From Fragum whitleyi (taxonomy: Eukaryota > Mollusca > Bivalvia > Cardiida > Cardiidae): a stretch of 64,000 bases of DNA. The notes beneath the pieces are model-generated. The model was not told the DNA's origin and searched no databases. It worked only from the letters and a program-made list of their open reading frames with translations. Each line of letters opens with the position of its first letter. Position 1 is the first letter of the stretch. Below, one piece after another: positions 54,306 to 63,905 of this stretch. The translations under genes and the position numbers were made by a program. The stretch covers positions 39,568,687 through 39,632,686 of the forward strand of contig OX411554.1 of the NCBI GenBank assembly GCA_948146395.1. The letters run 5' to 3'.

Positions 54306-55110
54306 CAGTTAAGAACATCGGGAAAACGACAAGATGAATAATATTGGAGTTATTTTGGAATTAAATTGAATGAGTGAAATGGTTGAGATTCGAACGATTT
54401 TCTAGGGAAGGAAAAAAAATCGATAATTTCGTCCATTCGGACGAAATGAGCGATCATTCTTACGTCCCTTTATAAAATCAGTTACTTCAGCGTGAAATTG
54501 ACATTCATCTCAATCAAAATCATTCTCAATCGCTCAATCGGCGGTCCATTCATTGATTTCAAACACTCGCTAAAACTATTCAAAACGCTCAAATGTCTAA
54601 ATAAGATGAGATCAACAACTACCTTCAAAATAAATAAACCAAGAACTAAATCGCGATTTCACTGACATAATTGAAAGTTTAAGCGTCTGACTGGTTCTTG
54701 AAGAAATAGAAAGCTATTATAGATTTTTTTTTTTGCATATTTTATTAAAGGGAGGTAATACATATCGCTAATTTTGTTCATCCTGGACAAAATTCGCGAT
54801 ATTGAATTACCTCTCATTTAATTTATTCAAAACGTTCCACACACTCATTAAATTTCATTCCAAAATCATTCCAAAAGCATTCATTTGTCAATTTCACGAT
54901 GTTGTTAACTGTATCTAGGTTCTGCTTTTGTGACTTCACGTCGAAATCAGGCGCTTAAAAATCAACAGCAGCCAATGAAAACTGCAATGATTTGATTAAA
55001 AGTTTTGTCATTTAGAACGAATTGAGAGCGCTTTTGAACAATCTAGGAGCGTTTTTGAATGATCTGAATTATTAATTTTGGAATAAATGGATCGAGCGCT
55101 GAGACGACGT
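54306..55110 (+). mobile_element. Outer MITE-1 copy split by another MITE-1
   Basis: The left half 54306-54478 starts CAGTTAAGAACATCGGGAAA and has hairpin ATTTCGTCCATTCGGACGAAAT; the right half 54912-55110 resumes with TCTAGGTTCTGCTTTTGTGAC and arm A (GAATAAATGGATCGAGCGCTG). The copy at 53055 shows the joined order (AAGTCTAGGTCTTTTTCATT), supporting that these halves were once one element. Confidence 0.85.
54479..54911 (-). mobile_element. Inner MITE-1 copy, subtype I
   Basis: 433 bp, CAGTTACTTCAGCGTGAAATT to GTTGTTAACTG. Arm A, GAACTAAATCGCGATTTCAC, CTGACTGGTTCTTGAAGAAAT, a T12 tract, hairpin with TTTTGTTCATCCTGGACAAAA, arm B. It is inserted, opposite in orientation, next to the hairpin of the outer copy. 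Confidence 0.92.
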
Positions 55111-57050
55111 ACACGCTAATACTTGACATTTTGTAACGTCGATTTTGCCATTTAGACGTTCTTACATGATATTTCTGAAGCGTTTCTTGTTTATCGCATG
55201 TAGATTTTGTCATGTGTTTTAATTTTTGAAAATTTCTATACAAGTTATATTCCAAATAAGACAGAATAAACATTTTTTTCTGTAGGAAGCAGTTTTTGCT
55301 ATCAAGCGGCTTTAATCATTTTCGTCTTATATTGCTGAAAAATGCACAGCGCAAAACGTAAAAGCGTAAGAGGTTAAAAAATGATACGTTTTTGAAAAGT
55401 ATTGCCACACAGCCAATTCTGAATATTTTTTATATTTCTCATCGTTTCTGTACGAAAACTTTCCTTGTTATTTTACGAAAAAATAATAAAAATATAAAAT
55501 GATTTATGATTAGTATTATTATGGTTATGAAATGCGAAAGGGAACCATTTTGAAACCCGGCTATAATCAAAGTGCTGTCAGCACTGTAAATCGGACATCA
55601 TTGAGAGGCTGGAATAGTGCAATAGTTCGCCAATCAAAAGGGCTCAAATTTGGACAATAAAAGTTGGTAAAATATTTTCCCAATTTGTGAGTTTTTTGTC
55701 TTAACACTTCATCTTTTCGAGGACATCGCCAGCTCATCCAACCTCGTGGGTCCGATTTTGAAAGTTTGCTGATTCGATAGCCCTCTGCTAGTCTAATTTA
55801 TTTCTTAGCAGATTTTTTTACGTTGTTATAATGAGCACACGCCAAGCTAAAAGCTTGTCTGTTAATATTATTCCTCTCTCTAGAGTTTAAAAGCCTGTTT
55901 AGCAACAAAACATTTTTCATTAAACTATTTACAATTTCGATTACCAACATGTTTGTTTTTCAAGCATTGGGTTTTCCCAAATACTATAAATGCATTTTCC
56001 CTCAAGAAACACGTGAAATCGGCAACTATGCTATTTATATCTTTGGTTTCTGACCAATCGATTAAATCTAGCAGCACTCTATGATTATTCATGAGTTATT
56101 CTAAAAATAGATCGCTCTTACTGCGTAGGTTATATAGAAATGACAACCAACTTATTTGATTGAATTGATCAGTTTATTATTTATCTAAAATGACCTGGCA
56201 CTCATTACCTTCCGTCAGTGCTCGAGTATTCCCGCAACGTAACTCAATTTCATTTCACCGTTTTAATTATATTATTTCTCATATTCGCTAAAGAGACGCG
56301 GTATTACAGTGGTTACAGGCGTCCTCCCCGAACAGCGAAATGTTGTCTGATCGAGTTCAATTCCCGACAGAGACACATGTTTTAATCCTTGAGATTATCA
56401 TCAACATATTGATTTTTTTCGTGTTTTTTTTTTTTTTTTTGTTTTTTTTTTAAATTACATTTCTTATCATAATTTTGTTATAATTTTATTTTTTTTTTTT
56501 TAAATGTCAGTTACGATCAATAATTTTTTTATTCTCTTATCATACAATTTTGGTTGTGTGCACCAACCAAGACTATTGTATTCTGATCGAGTGTAAGATT
56601 GGTTTCATACCTCAATGAAAAAAATAAGTATTAAGTAAGCTCGCACTAAAACGTAGTTCCAATAATAACCTAATTTGCTTCATGATATTGAATGTTAAGA
56701 TATGAAGAGAATCGGTTTTTGACGTTAATTGCATAATCATACTTAAACAGGAATTTGGTTAACGTGTTCAAACCCTGTATAGGTTTTTAATTTTATACCG
56801 TCACAAATTAAAAAAAAAGTGCTTCTTCATCTCTTTAATCAAGATCTAGATACGTTTCAAAATTAAACATTTATTCAGTGATTTATGGACAGGACTTTGC
56901 AATGATCAAATTTTAAATCAAATTGAGGCTGGCTGAAAGATTTCTGTGCAAAATACCAGTAGCATTATGCAACACCGTTCAAAATATCAAAAGTGCCATA
57001 ATAGGTAATAAAAAAAGGTGTTACCCCAAAAAAAGAAATAGAGAAAAATT
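55111..57050. other. No gene seen; one tRNA-like stretch
   Basis: 55565-55590 repeats the 12863 motif. 56295-56375 (+) has A-box-like ACAGTGGTTACAGG and B box GAGTTCAATTC, a probable tRNA pseudogene or SINE head. T-rich tracts at 56420-56450 and 56487-56503. AATGACCTGGCACTCATTA at about 56189 recurs inverted near 57235. Confidence 0.4.
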
Positions 57051-57054
57051 CTGG

Positions 57055-57122
57055 TAAAGGTACGGCTTGAACTCGTGACCTCCCGGTTGTGGGAAAGCAT
57101 CCTTACCACAACCGCTAAATTT
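57055..57122 (-). other. tRNA-like sequence
   Basis: Minus strand: TTAGCGGTTGTGGTAAGGATG, TTTCCCACAACCGGGAGG, B box GAGTTCAAGCC. The ends do not pair as an acceptor stem, so it is a tRNA-derived remnant, not a tRNA gene. Confidence 0.4.
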
Positions 57123-57299
57123 TCGTATACACTATGCGTAGTGTTACAATTTTTTACATCTAACCTTCACGAGTGTAAGTCTATATTAAGAAACATTTAC
57201 CGACTATCAATAGGGGTCAAAAGGAATATTTAATGAGTGCCAGGTCATTGTAGATCAATAATATCATATGTTTTTGTCGGTTTATTTGTTGTTGATTAA

Positions 57300-57714
57300 T
57301 TTTTCTTCATACTCAAATTTGAATTTATTGTAAATAGGATTGGAGCGTGATCAGAGTGCTCATTGATATCAAATATTTCAAAATTACAAAATTATTTCTA
57401 TTTGTTAACACATAGTCAACAGTACTCATTCCACCAGTAGACTTCCCACGCTCCTTGTCAGAGTGCAGACGACTATTGACCAATGACAAACAACTTAATT
57501 GACACATTTCGAGCAGACGATGTCCATTGCATCTACCACGTAGTGTGAATTTACGCGTGGGTTTTGACCGAGTGATAATCATAACAGAATTTGATTGGTT
57601 GTCAGTCCTACAACTGGTAAATGACCGTTCGAGAAAGTTCAGAGCAGTAATGTTGTAAGTGCTACAAATTAAATGTACAGTTAACCTATTGTACGTTTCA
57701 ACTCCTTTACTCAA
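57300..57714 (-). pseudogene. LINE endonuclease-domain fragment, frameshifted
   Basis: The minus strand encodes the C-terminal part of an apurinic endonuclease-like domain of non-LTR retrotransposons: NGHRLLEMC, then LVNSRLHSDKERGKST, then STVDYVLTN. These match the LLELC, IVNGR..D..GK.T and SVVDYVL landmarks I know from that domain. The conserved SDH is present as SDHAPI (57338-57355) but in another frame, so a frameshift separates it from the block before. No reverse transcriptase follows. This broken piece cannot act, and its upstream limit is unclear. Confidence 0.65.
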
Positions 57715-58539
57715 CCGAAAATCTTGTTATAAACACTGAAAATACTAACTCGTAATTACTAAAAGCGAAAATTACATCAAATTTTGTATTAGCATCTTCT
57801 CTATTTGTCGAAAAGTAAATAAGATAAAAACAAAGTTTGTAGATTGTGACTGAAAAGGCCGTTTCTTCGGTGTTTGAAAACACATTATTTGGTTTGAACA
57901 CATTGCTCAGAAATATAAAGGTAAAAATGTAGTGGGTCAAACAGACTGGATTTCTGGAAACCGGTATAAATCTCCGATTTAAAAATCGCGTATGAAAAAA
58001 AATGTGTCCACACACATTTTCTTACTTTATCTTGTTGTACATGACGTTTAATTGTTTTTAACCACATTAACGAAAACTAGAAAAAGAAAATACTTTTATC
58101 TTTTAATTTTCCAAAATTTCATCTATTATTCATAAAGATATTGAGAAAACTTTACCATTTCACATCGATTTTTCGTTAAAATTTGACGTTTTACAACTTT
58201 TGAATTGTAAAATAAATCTCTATCAATTGTTTTTTTATTTTACTGACGTTCAACTACTGACATTATGTCACTTCTCGCGCAAATCTTAAGATTCTAAACA
58301 TTTTTCATGAAATATTTAACGCATTTAAGGAGTTTTTAAAGAAATCTACCTTCACATAAATTGTTACGTTTTACAGACGTAATTTAAGAGATTTGGTGAC
58401 AAAGAAACTTTATTTAACGAGGAAAATCCCGAACGATGTTCCGAATGCCAAAGTGCCTCGAAAGTAAGTGTTACTTACTTACTTACTTAATAATGGATCA
58501 TTTTAGATACTTTAATCTCTAGTCCTACTTCGGTCAATA
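57715..58539. other. No gene seen; TTAC tract
   Basis: A 102-codon minus frame (57707-58015) rich in Phe, Ile, Tyr and Asn has no motif and is likely chance. TTAC repeats occupy about 58469-58488. Confidence 0.4.
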
Positions 58540-58904
58540 CAGTTAATTACATCGCGAAATTGACACCCATCTCGATCAAAACCATTCCAAATAATTCGAA
58601 ATCATTCGCTTAACGCTCCAATCATTCATTCAAACACTCAAAATGACATAAAAGTTAAGGTAAAAACAACCCACTTCAAAATGAATAAAACAATAATCAA
58701 ATCGCGATTGCACTGACTAAAATGAAATTTCAAGCGTCTGATTTGTTCTTTTATCATCGTAAGTGGATTCCAAAACGTCTATTAAGTTCGAAAGGTACAC
58801 AAACAGGAAAATATGATGTTTTCTTAATTAAAGGAAGGTAATAAACCATCGCTAATTTCGTTCCAAAATAATTCAACTTGTAAATTTCACAACGTTGCTA
58901 ACTG
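58540..58904 (-). mobile_element. MITE-1 copy with hairpin and arm B mostly deleted
   Basis: 365 bp. CAGTTAATTACATCGCGAAA after TA; GTTGCTAACTG before TA. Arm A and subtype I text (AATCGCGATTGCACTGAC, CAAGCGTCTGATTTGTTC) are complete, but after AAAGGAAGGTAATAAACCATC only the left hairpin arm and about 45 bp of arm B remain. Both tips are intact, so it may still be mobilisable. Confidence 0.88.
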
Positions 58905-59258
58905 TAGATTTGAAGAAAAAAATCTATGTTTTCCGACCGTCTATATTGAAAATACGAGGTAGGGGCAAAGTCGAAATATGGTTGCAACTTCATAACAGGT
59001 CGTTTAACGACTGAGTCGTGAAAAAAATAGCGACCAATTTTCGCCTTGTCCATAAGGCATCCTTTCTGAGAAGTTCCTGGATCGAAATATTATCACAATA
59101 GATGTCAATAGGTGCCTTTAAACTTCTGACTCCAGTCGGAAGTTTCAGACATGGCAATCCGGATTAAAGCTTTTGATACGAAGCCGTACATGTGGTCTAT
59201 GACACTGGGGTTACAATTTCTTCCAGATTCACATGGAAAGAAATAAAAGAAGTTCATA
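58905..59258. other. No gene seen
   Basis: No recognised repeat; the frame at 59192-59380 runs into the next MITE-1 and is not a gene. Confidence 0.4.
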
Positions 59259-59685
59259 CAGTTGATAAAATCGTGAAATTAACAAGGAGAATGATTTTGG
59301 AATTATTTCGTAATGCTATTGAACGAGTGAGAGGAGCGAGTTTTATCTGGAATCTAAGGGAGGTATTCCAATATCGCTAATTTTATTGATGATGAACAGA
59401 ATTAGCGATATTCATTACCTTCTTTTAATACAAAATGCATAGAAGTTCTATAAATAGCTTCCAATTTCTCCAAGAACCGATCGGATTCTTACAATTACAA
59501 TGATGACAGTGAAATTGCGAATCGTTTCTAACTAAATTCATTTTGAATGTAGTTGCTGATCAAATCTTTTTTTTTTTTTAGTAATTTTTAATCGTTTTTG
59601 TCTGAATGAATACATGCAGTGATGAGTGAGTGGTTTAGAATGATTTTGTTTGAGATTAATGTCAATTTCATAATGTTATTAACTG
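59259..59685 (+). mobile_element. MITE-1 copy, subtype I, complete
   Basis: 427 bp, CAGTTGATAAAATCGTGAAA to GTTATTAACTG, TA on both sides. Arm B (GAACGAGTGAGAGGAGCGAG), hairpin about 59359-59423 with a TTTTATTG tip, AAGTTCTATAAATAGCTTCC, CTCCAAGAACCGATCGGATTC, short arm A. Confidence 0.92.
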
Positions 59686-59934
59686 TAACAAAAATCAGGG
59701 GATAAAGAACGATCTTGATCGTGCGTTAAGTATCTAAGTCAGTCAAGCTGAGTTGACTGCGCAGGCTGACTAGGGTCGAAACATTTTTCCGTATGTGGGC
59801 ACTTAAGACTCATTTTACTGTAATCAATTATAATTGTTTTTTTGTATGATCCATCTGAATGAATGATAATACTTTATCCATTTAAAAGCTATAATTTAGT
59901 TCATAGTTAGGTTTATAAACGCTGATATTCGACT

Positions 59935-60280
59935 ATTAGTCAATCTCACTCAAACGACCAAGTCTACTATTCGATCATTTTTATTGGGCGACCGTTTAAA
60001 ATTTTACTTCCTGAAATAAACATTTCTTAAAAAGGAGATGTATTTTGTCGAGAATATTTGTGCAAATGAATCCTGTGTGGTTGAAATCCACTAGAAACGT
60101 CTCATGGAGACGAATCTTTTGAGTTTTAACAACATAGCATTATTGAGAAATTCACAATAACATAAATATTTAATCGAAAAATATTTCTTATTTGTGAACA
60201 AAGCGTGAACTAAGCGACCACCCCCTTAGGGGCCGCTTTTTAGTAGTCCCGTATGGAGTTGTTTAATACCCAGTTTATTG
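59935..60280. mobile_element. MITE-2 copy, eroded
   Basis: TTAGTCAATCTCACTCAAACG, GGGCGACCGTTTAAAATTTTA, AAACGTCTCATGGAGACGAAT, AACTAAGCGACCACCCCC and GGCCGCTTTTTAGTAGTCC follow the order of 16658-16985. The right tip is barely recognisable. Confidence 0.75.
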
Positions 60281-60559
60281 TTTTTAACTATTAATGTTGC
60301 CATCCACAAGTTTTAGAAAGCTTTGATTTAAAGAATACCGCGGACAGTAAGGAAAAGTAGATAAAATCATTTTGGGAGAGAATATTGTTGGATGAAAAAC
60401 ATTTGCTTCAAGCGTTTTTCTAACTTCCCATTTAAATGATAGTACTTACGACTGATTATGAAAAGATATTATTCAAACGAAATTGCTAATATTAAACATG
60501 ATATTTATATAGACATTATTCAAATAATATAAGACTTATTCTTCTGAGTAAGTAATTAA
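60281..60559. other. No gene seen
   Basis: AT-rich spacer before the retroelement tail. Confidence 0.35.
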
Positions 60560-60660
60560 TACCACCACTGTAATAGATTGTTTTGTAAATGTATGATTTG
60601 TATTTTGTATTGGGCCTACGGCCTTACATCAATAAACTTTTTGTATTGTTTTGTATTGTA
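60560..60660 (+). mobile_element. Retroelement 3' tail with TTTTGTATTG repeat
   Basis: GTATTGGGCCTACGGCCTTAC, AATAAA (60631-60636), then TTTTTGTATTG and TTTTGTATTG. Same GGGCC-N-GGCC, AATAAA, tandem-repeat order as the minus-strand tails at 2041, 40125, 63455 and 63906. Confidence 0.65.
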
Positions 60661-61346
60661 CACGTGACTGATTTTATGAATTTAGAATAAACTGCCTTTG
60701 TAAGCATGTTTAAAAAGCGACCCCAGTTTGACCTATTCTTTAACTGATATCAAAACGCTTCTTTTAATGCTTTTCTTTGGTTTATCGGTGAATAATGGTA
60801 GATTATCATTTGGATAAATTCGTCGCTTTACTAGTGAAATCACCAAATATTTATACGCCGCTTTTGCTTATTACACCCAATCTGACACCATCTAGGCGGA
60901 GACAAAATGTGACGTAACCATGAACGTTCCATAGCAATCACGTGAAAAATAATGCGCTTTAAGAAAATCTTTCCTATATTCCTCACATTTTGTCTCATTT
61001 TTTATTAAAGAACTAGAATAATCGTTTGATTATCGAAAGGAAAACAATTTTACGATTCGACAAGGGGGATAAATCTAGAAAAAGTTTCAAGAAGAAAATT
61101 ATAACTTTAATAATTACTTTACATCATCTTTCTGATTTTCTAAGATTTTTTTTGAACATTTTCTCTAAAATTCACGTTAGCAAATCATTTCAACGTATTC
61201 CCTTATTGAAAATATCTTTTGTAAACTTCATTCAATGTGGAGAAAAAAATGAAATTCGGCATTTTGAATCTACTGTATACACTTTTTGAAACGTTTTTGG
61301 GACGTATAGAGTGATAGCGGAACGTTTTAAACGACTTCAGTAGGTA
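60661..61346. other. No gene seen
   Basis: An 87-codon frame (61026-61289) is rich in Lys, Ile, Phe and Leu with no motif; not called. Confidence 0.4.
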
Positions 61347-61645
61347 CAGTTAGTTACACCGTTAAATTGACTGTCATTCCGATCAAAACAATTCATAATC
61401 GCTAACTTAGCGCTCCATTCGTTCATTCCAAACACTTACTCAAATCATTCAAAAAAAAAAACCCGCTCCAAAATAACTTAAAGTGATAAGATTAACAACT
61501 AATTTCAAAATAAAAACCGGCTGATAAAATTCACGATTTCACTAACATAATTGAATTTTGTAAGTGCATGGTGGGTTCATGAAGACATAGACAGCTATTT
61601 TTAGAACCTATATTAGTATTTTATTAAAGGGAGGTAATAAATATA
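61347..61645 (-). mobile_element. MITE-1 arm A and subtype I middle, cut in the hairpin
   Basis: CAGTTAGTTACACCGTTAAAT after TA, AACTTAGCGCTCCATTCGTTC, AATTCACGATTTCACTAAC, AAGGGAGGTAATAAATATAGC, where it breaks. Arm-B tips near 61935-61985 (GAATTGATAAGATGAATGACC) and 62308-62335 (TGTTAATAACATCGTGAAATT) may belong to it or to others. Confidence 0.8.
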
Positions 61646-61670
61646 GCAAAATAAAGCCGAAACAGAACTA

Positions 61671-61919
61671 TCAACACTTCATGCTACAAAATAAAACAGC
61701 AATAACAACAAAGTCGTCTAAAAAAGACAGATCATTAAGCTCAAGGTTGCTCGTATTTTGCCATCTATATATATGGTCCAAAAACGATCGTGGGAACTTT
61801 ACTAACTTCATTTCCCTAGAGAGGGCAGAAACGTCATTAGTCTTGTATTTATACTTTGAATCAACTATATCATACATGTCATGATTTTCAGGGAATGTCC
61901 CTGCAGAATTGTGTGACAA
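61671..61919 (-). other. Open frame of uncertain nature inside a broken MITE-1
   Basis: The minus strand is open for 82 codons with moderate composition (for example SREMKLVKFPRSFLDHIY). It sits in a block of about 285 bp inserted where the MITE-1 hairpin should continue. It has no known motif, and the opposite strand is also open. It could be captured sequence from elsewhere or chance. Confidence 0.2.
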
Positions 61920-62129
61920 GAACAGTTTGTAGAATGTCGTGAGAATTGATAAGATGAATGACCTCGGAATGGTTTCGAAATTAAATCAGGGATTGTATTA
62001 ACCTATTAGTATACGAAGCCTATGACCCCTTGTGAAAAAAACTTCTTTGAGTAAGACTTTTTTTTTTGAATGTGTGAAAAAAAGGAAAAAAAAGAAATAA
62101 GAAAATTATAATGAAAATTAATATGATAA

Positions 62130-62311
62130 GCGATAAAAATATTAAACTTACAGTGTTACACTTTCTTGTTTAATTAATTAATTTAAATGCAGATTCAGAC
62201 AATGGATATGACACAGTTAATATGTATGTACATGTATTTTGACGATGAACCATAATGTGTTCAAGTCATATTGTTGAATAAAGAATCTGTTCTGTTCTGT
62301 TCTGTTCTGTT
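62130..62311 (+). mobile_element. Retroelement 3' tail with TCTGT repeat
   Basis: ATGTACATGTATTTTGACGAT, CAAGTCATATTGTTGAATAAA (AATAAA 62277-62282), GAATCTGTTC then TCTGT repeated five times. The last unit runs into a MITE-1 tip (GTTAATAACATCGTG). The GGCC block of other tails is not seen, so it is a different family. Confidence 0.6.
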
Positions 62312-62335
62312 AATAACATCGTGAAATTCCGATAT

Positions 62336-62480
62336 AATTGTAATCTAGTAAAGTAATGAAAATTGATTGGTTTACATCGCGTCACGTGGGAAATTCATTT
62401 AATTTTATTTCTGTATAAAATGCAACAGGCATTTTTGGGAAACTAAATACCTTCGATCAGAAAGTCCTGTGTAGTTAGAA
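62336..62480 (-). repeat. Family R4 fragment, 3' part
   Basis: Minus strand: GGACTTTCTGATCGAAGG, TTTCCCAAAAATGCC, TTGCATTTTATACAGAAATAA, TTTCCCACGTGACGCG, AACCAATCA. Matches 45310-45440. Confidence 0.7.
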
Positions 62481-62508
62481 CTCGAAAATCCCTCTTTTCT
62501 CTTCCATA

Positions 62509-62950
62509 CAGTTATTAACATTGTGAAATTGACAACGTGAACGATTTTGGAATTATTTCGGAATAATGTTGGTTTAGTGAGAGAAGCGATTTTTGATTGA
62601 AATTTAAGGGAGGTAAATCAACATCGCTAATTTTGTTCAGATTCAGAATGAACAGAAATAGCGATATGTATTACCTCCCTTTAGTAAAATATGCATAAAA
62701 ATTCTATAAATAGCCCCCTATTTTTTCAAGAACCAATCGGACGCTTAAAACTTCAATTATGCCAAAGAAATCGCGATTTCGTTCTTGCGTTATTCATTTT
62801 GAAGGCAGTTGTTTATCTTATATTTTTTAATAATTTTAAGCGTTTTTGAATGGTTTGAGTGAGTGTTTTGATTGAATGAATGAAGCCATGAGTGAGCGAT
62901 TTAGAATGGTTTAGATTGAGATGAATGATGATTTCACGGTGTAACCAACT
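62509..62950 (+). mobile_element. MITE-1 copy, subtype I, complete length
   Basis: 442 bp. CAGTTATTAACATTGTGAAA after TA, arm B, hairpin with an extra 6-bp insertion in its loop (GTTCAGATTCAGAATGAAC), CAAGAACCAATCGGACGC, AAATCGCGATTTCGTTCTTG, arm A ending GGTGTAACCAACT. Confidence 0.9.
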
Positions 62951-63088
62951 AAAACATTTCAACGCTATTTGAATGGTTAAGAATCATATTATTTGCAATA
63001 AAGTCTTTGATTTTATGTATGCAGGTTTGATCCTGAGGCGCCGTAAGCAGCTAGTTGACTAAGATTATCGAATGACCCCCCCCCCCCC

Positions 63089-63122
<34 letters not shown>

Positions 63123-63368
63123 TTCGATTGCATCGATATCGTTTGAAAATGGTGAAATACTTTTGGGAATTATTTTTTGATCATTAAATACCTCTAGAAA
63201 TATCAACATTGTTGTCTGTTTGTGTCACATTCGTAAAACTGTATGCCAAAAAACGTTGATAGTGAGTTAACAATACAAGTTTAGTGTGTCGATCTATAAA
63301 AAGAGTTCACTGTGTATTGATCCTCCGCTCTGAAAGTTAACTTGAACTTTTAAAGTAATCACGGACCC

Positions 63369-63371
<3 letters not shown>
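62951..63371. other. No gene seen; C14-A30 tract
   Basis: 14 C (63076-63089) directly followed by 30 A (63090-63119). The remainder is AT-rich. Confidence 0.6.

Positions 63372-63454
<83 letters not shown>
63372..63454. repeat. AT microsatellite, about 83 bp
   Basis: Uninterrupted alternating AT. It adjoins the tandem-repeat end of a retroelement tail and may have grown from it. Confidence 0.97.
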
Positions 63455-63460
<6 letters not shown>

Positions 63461-63540
63461 ACTGAACTGAACTTTATTTCATATATATACAGGCCACCGG
63501 CCCATTATACAACATATATATTTATACATGATTAGTGCTG
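63455..63540 (-). mobile_element. Retroelement 3' tail with GTTCA repeat
   Basis: Minus strand: GGGCCGGTGGCCTGTATATA, GAAATAAA, then GTTCAGTTCAGTTCAG passing into the AT tract. Same architecture as 63906-64000. Confidence 0.72.
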
Positions 63541-63569
63541 TGAGTTGTGTTTTAGTATAATTCGTTTAA

Positions 63570-63675
63570 TTATTAGTATTACTATTATTTTTATTATAAT
63601 TATAATAATTATTATTATTATCATTATTATTATTATCATCATTATTTATATTATTTTTATTATTTCATTGCTTCA
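63570..63675. repeat. ATT/TTA imperfect microsatellite
   Basis: Degenerate TTA/ATT repeat; the poly-Ile frame across it is an artefact of this repeat. Confidence 0.9.
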
Positions 63676-63794
63676 TTGTGAATTCCTAATATATATATGG
63701 GTAAATTTAGAGTCCTTGTTATTATTCAGTCGGGTATTGTTAATGATTCTAAGGTCAAATAAGGGATTGCAATTTTCACAACAACTACATTCCA

Positions 63795-63905
63795 AATGAA
63801 AATCACAAGAAATAATAAACGAATTTACTGACTTTCATTTAATTTATAAGCGTTTGAATGGTTCTTAACGACATAAAAGCTATATATAGCACTTGAATGC
63901 ATCTT
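63795..63905 (-). mobile_element. MITE-1 subtype I middle fragment
   Basis: AATTTACTGACTTTCATTTAA, AAGCGTTTGAATGGTTCTTAA, AAGCTATATATAGCACTTG, ATGCATC correspond to the subtype I middle in arm-A-first orientation. It is cut by the tail that follows. Confidence 0.65.

Noticed and set aside
57707..58015. 102-codon minus-strand frame next to the LINE fragment
   Set aside because: No endonuclease or reverse transcriptase words; Phe/Ile/Tyr/Asn-rich by base composition.
63545..63799. Poly-isoleucine frame resembling a membrane protein
   Set aside because: It is a translation of an ATT/TTA microsatellite.
323..63905. Regular recurrence of a palindromic repeat could suggest a CRISPR array
   Set aside because: Copies are hundreds to thousands of bases apart, in both orientations, part of larger elements with TA flanks, with no cas genes.
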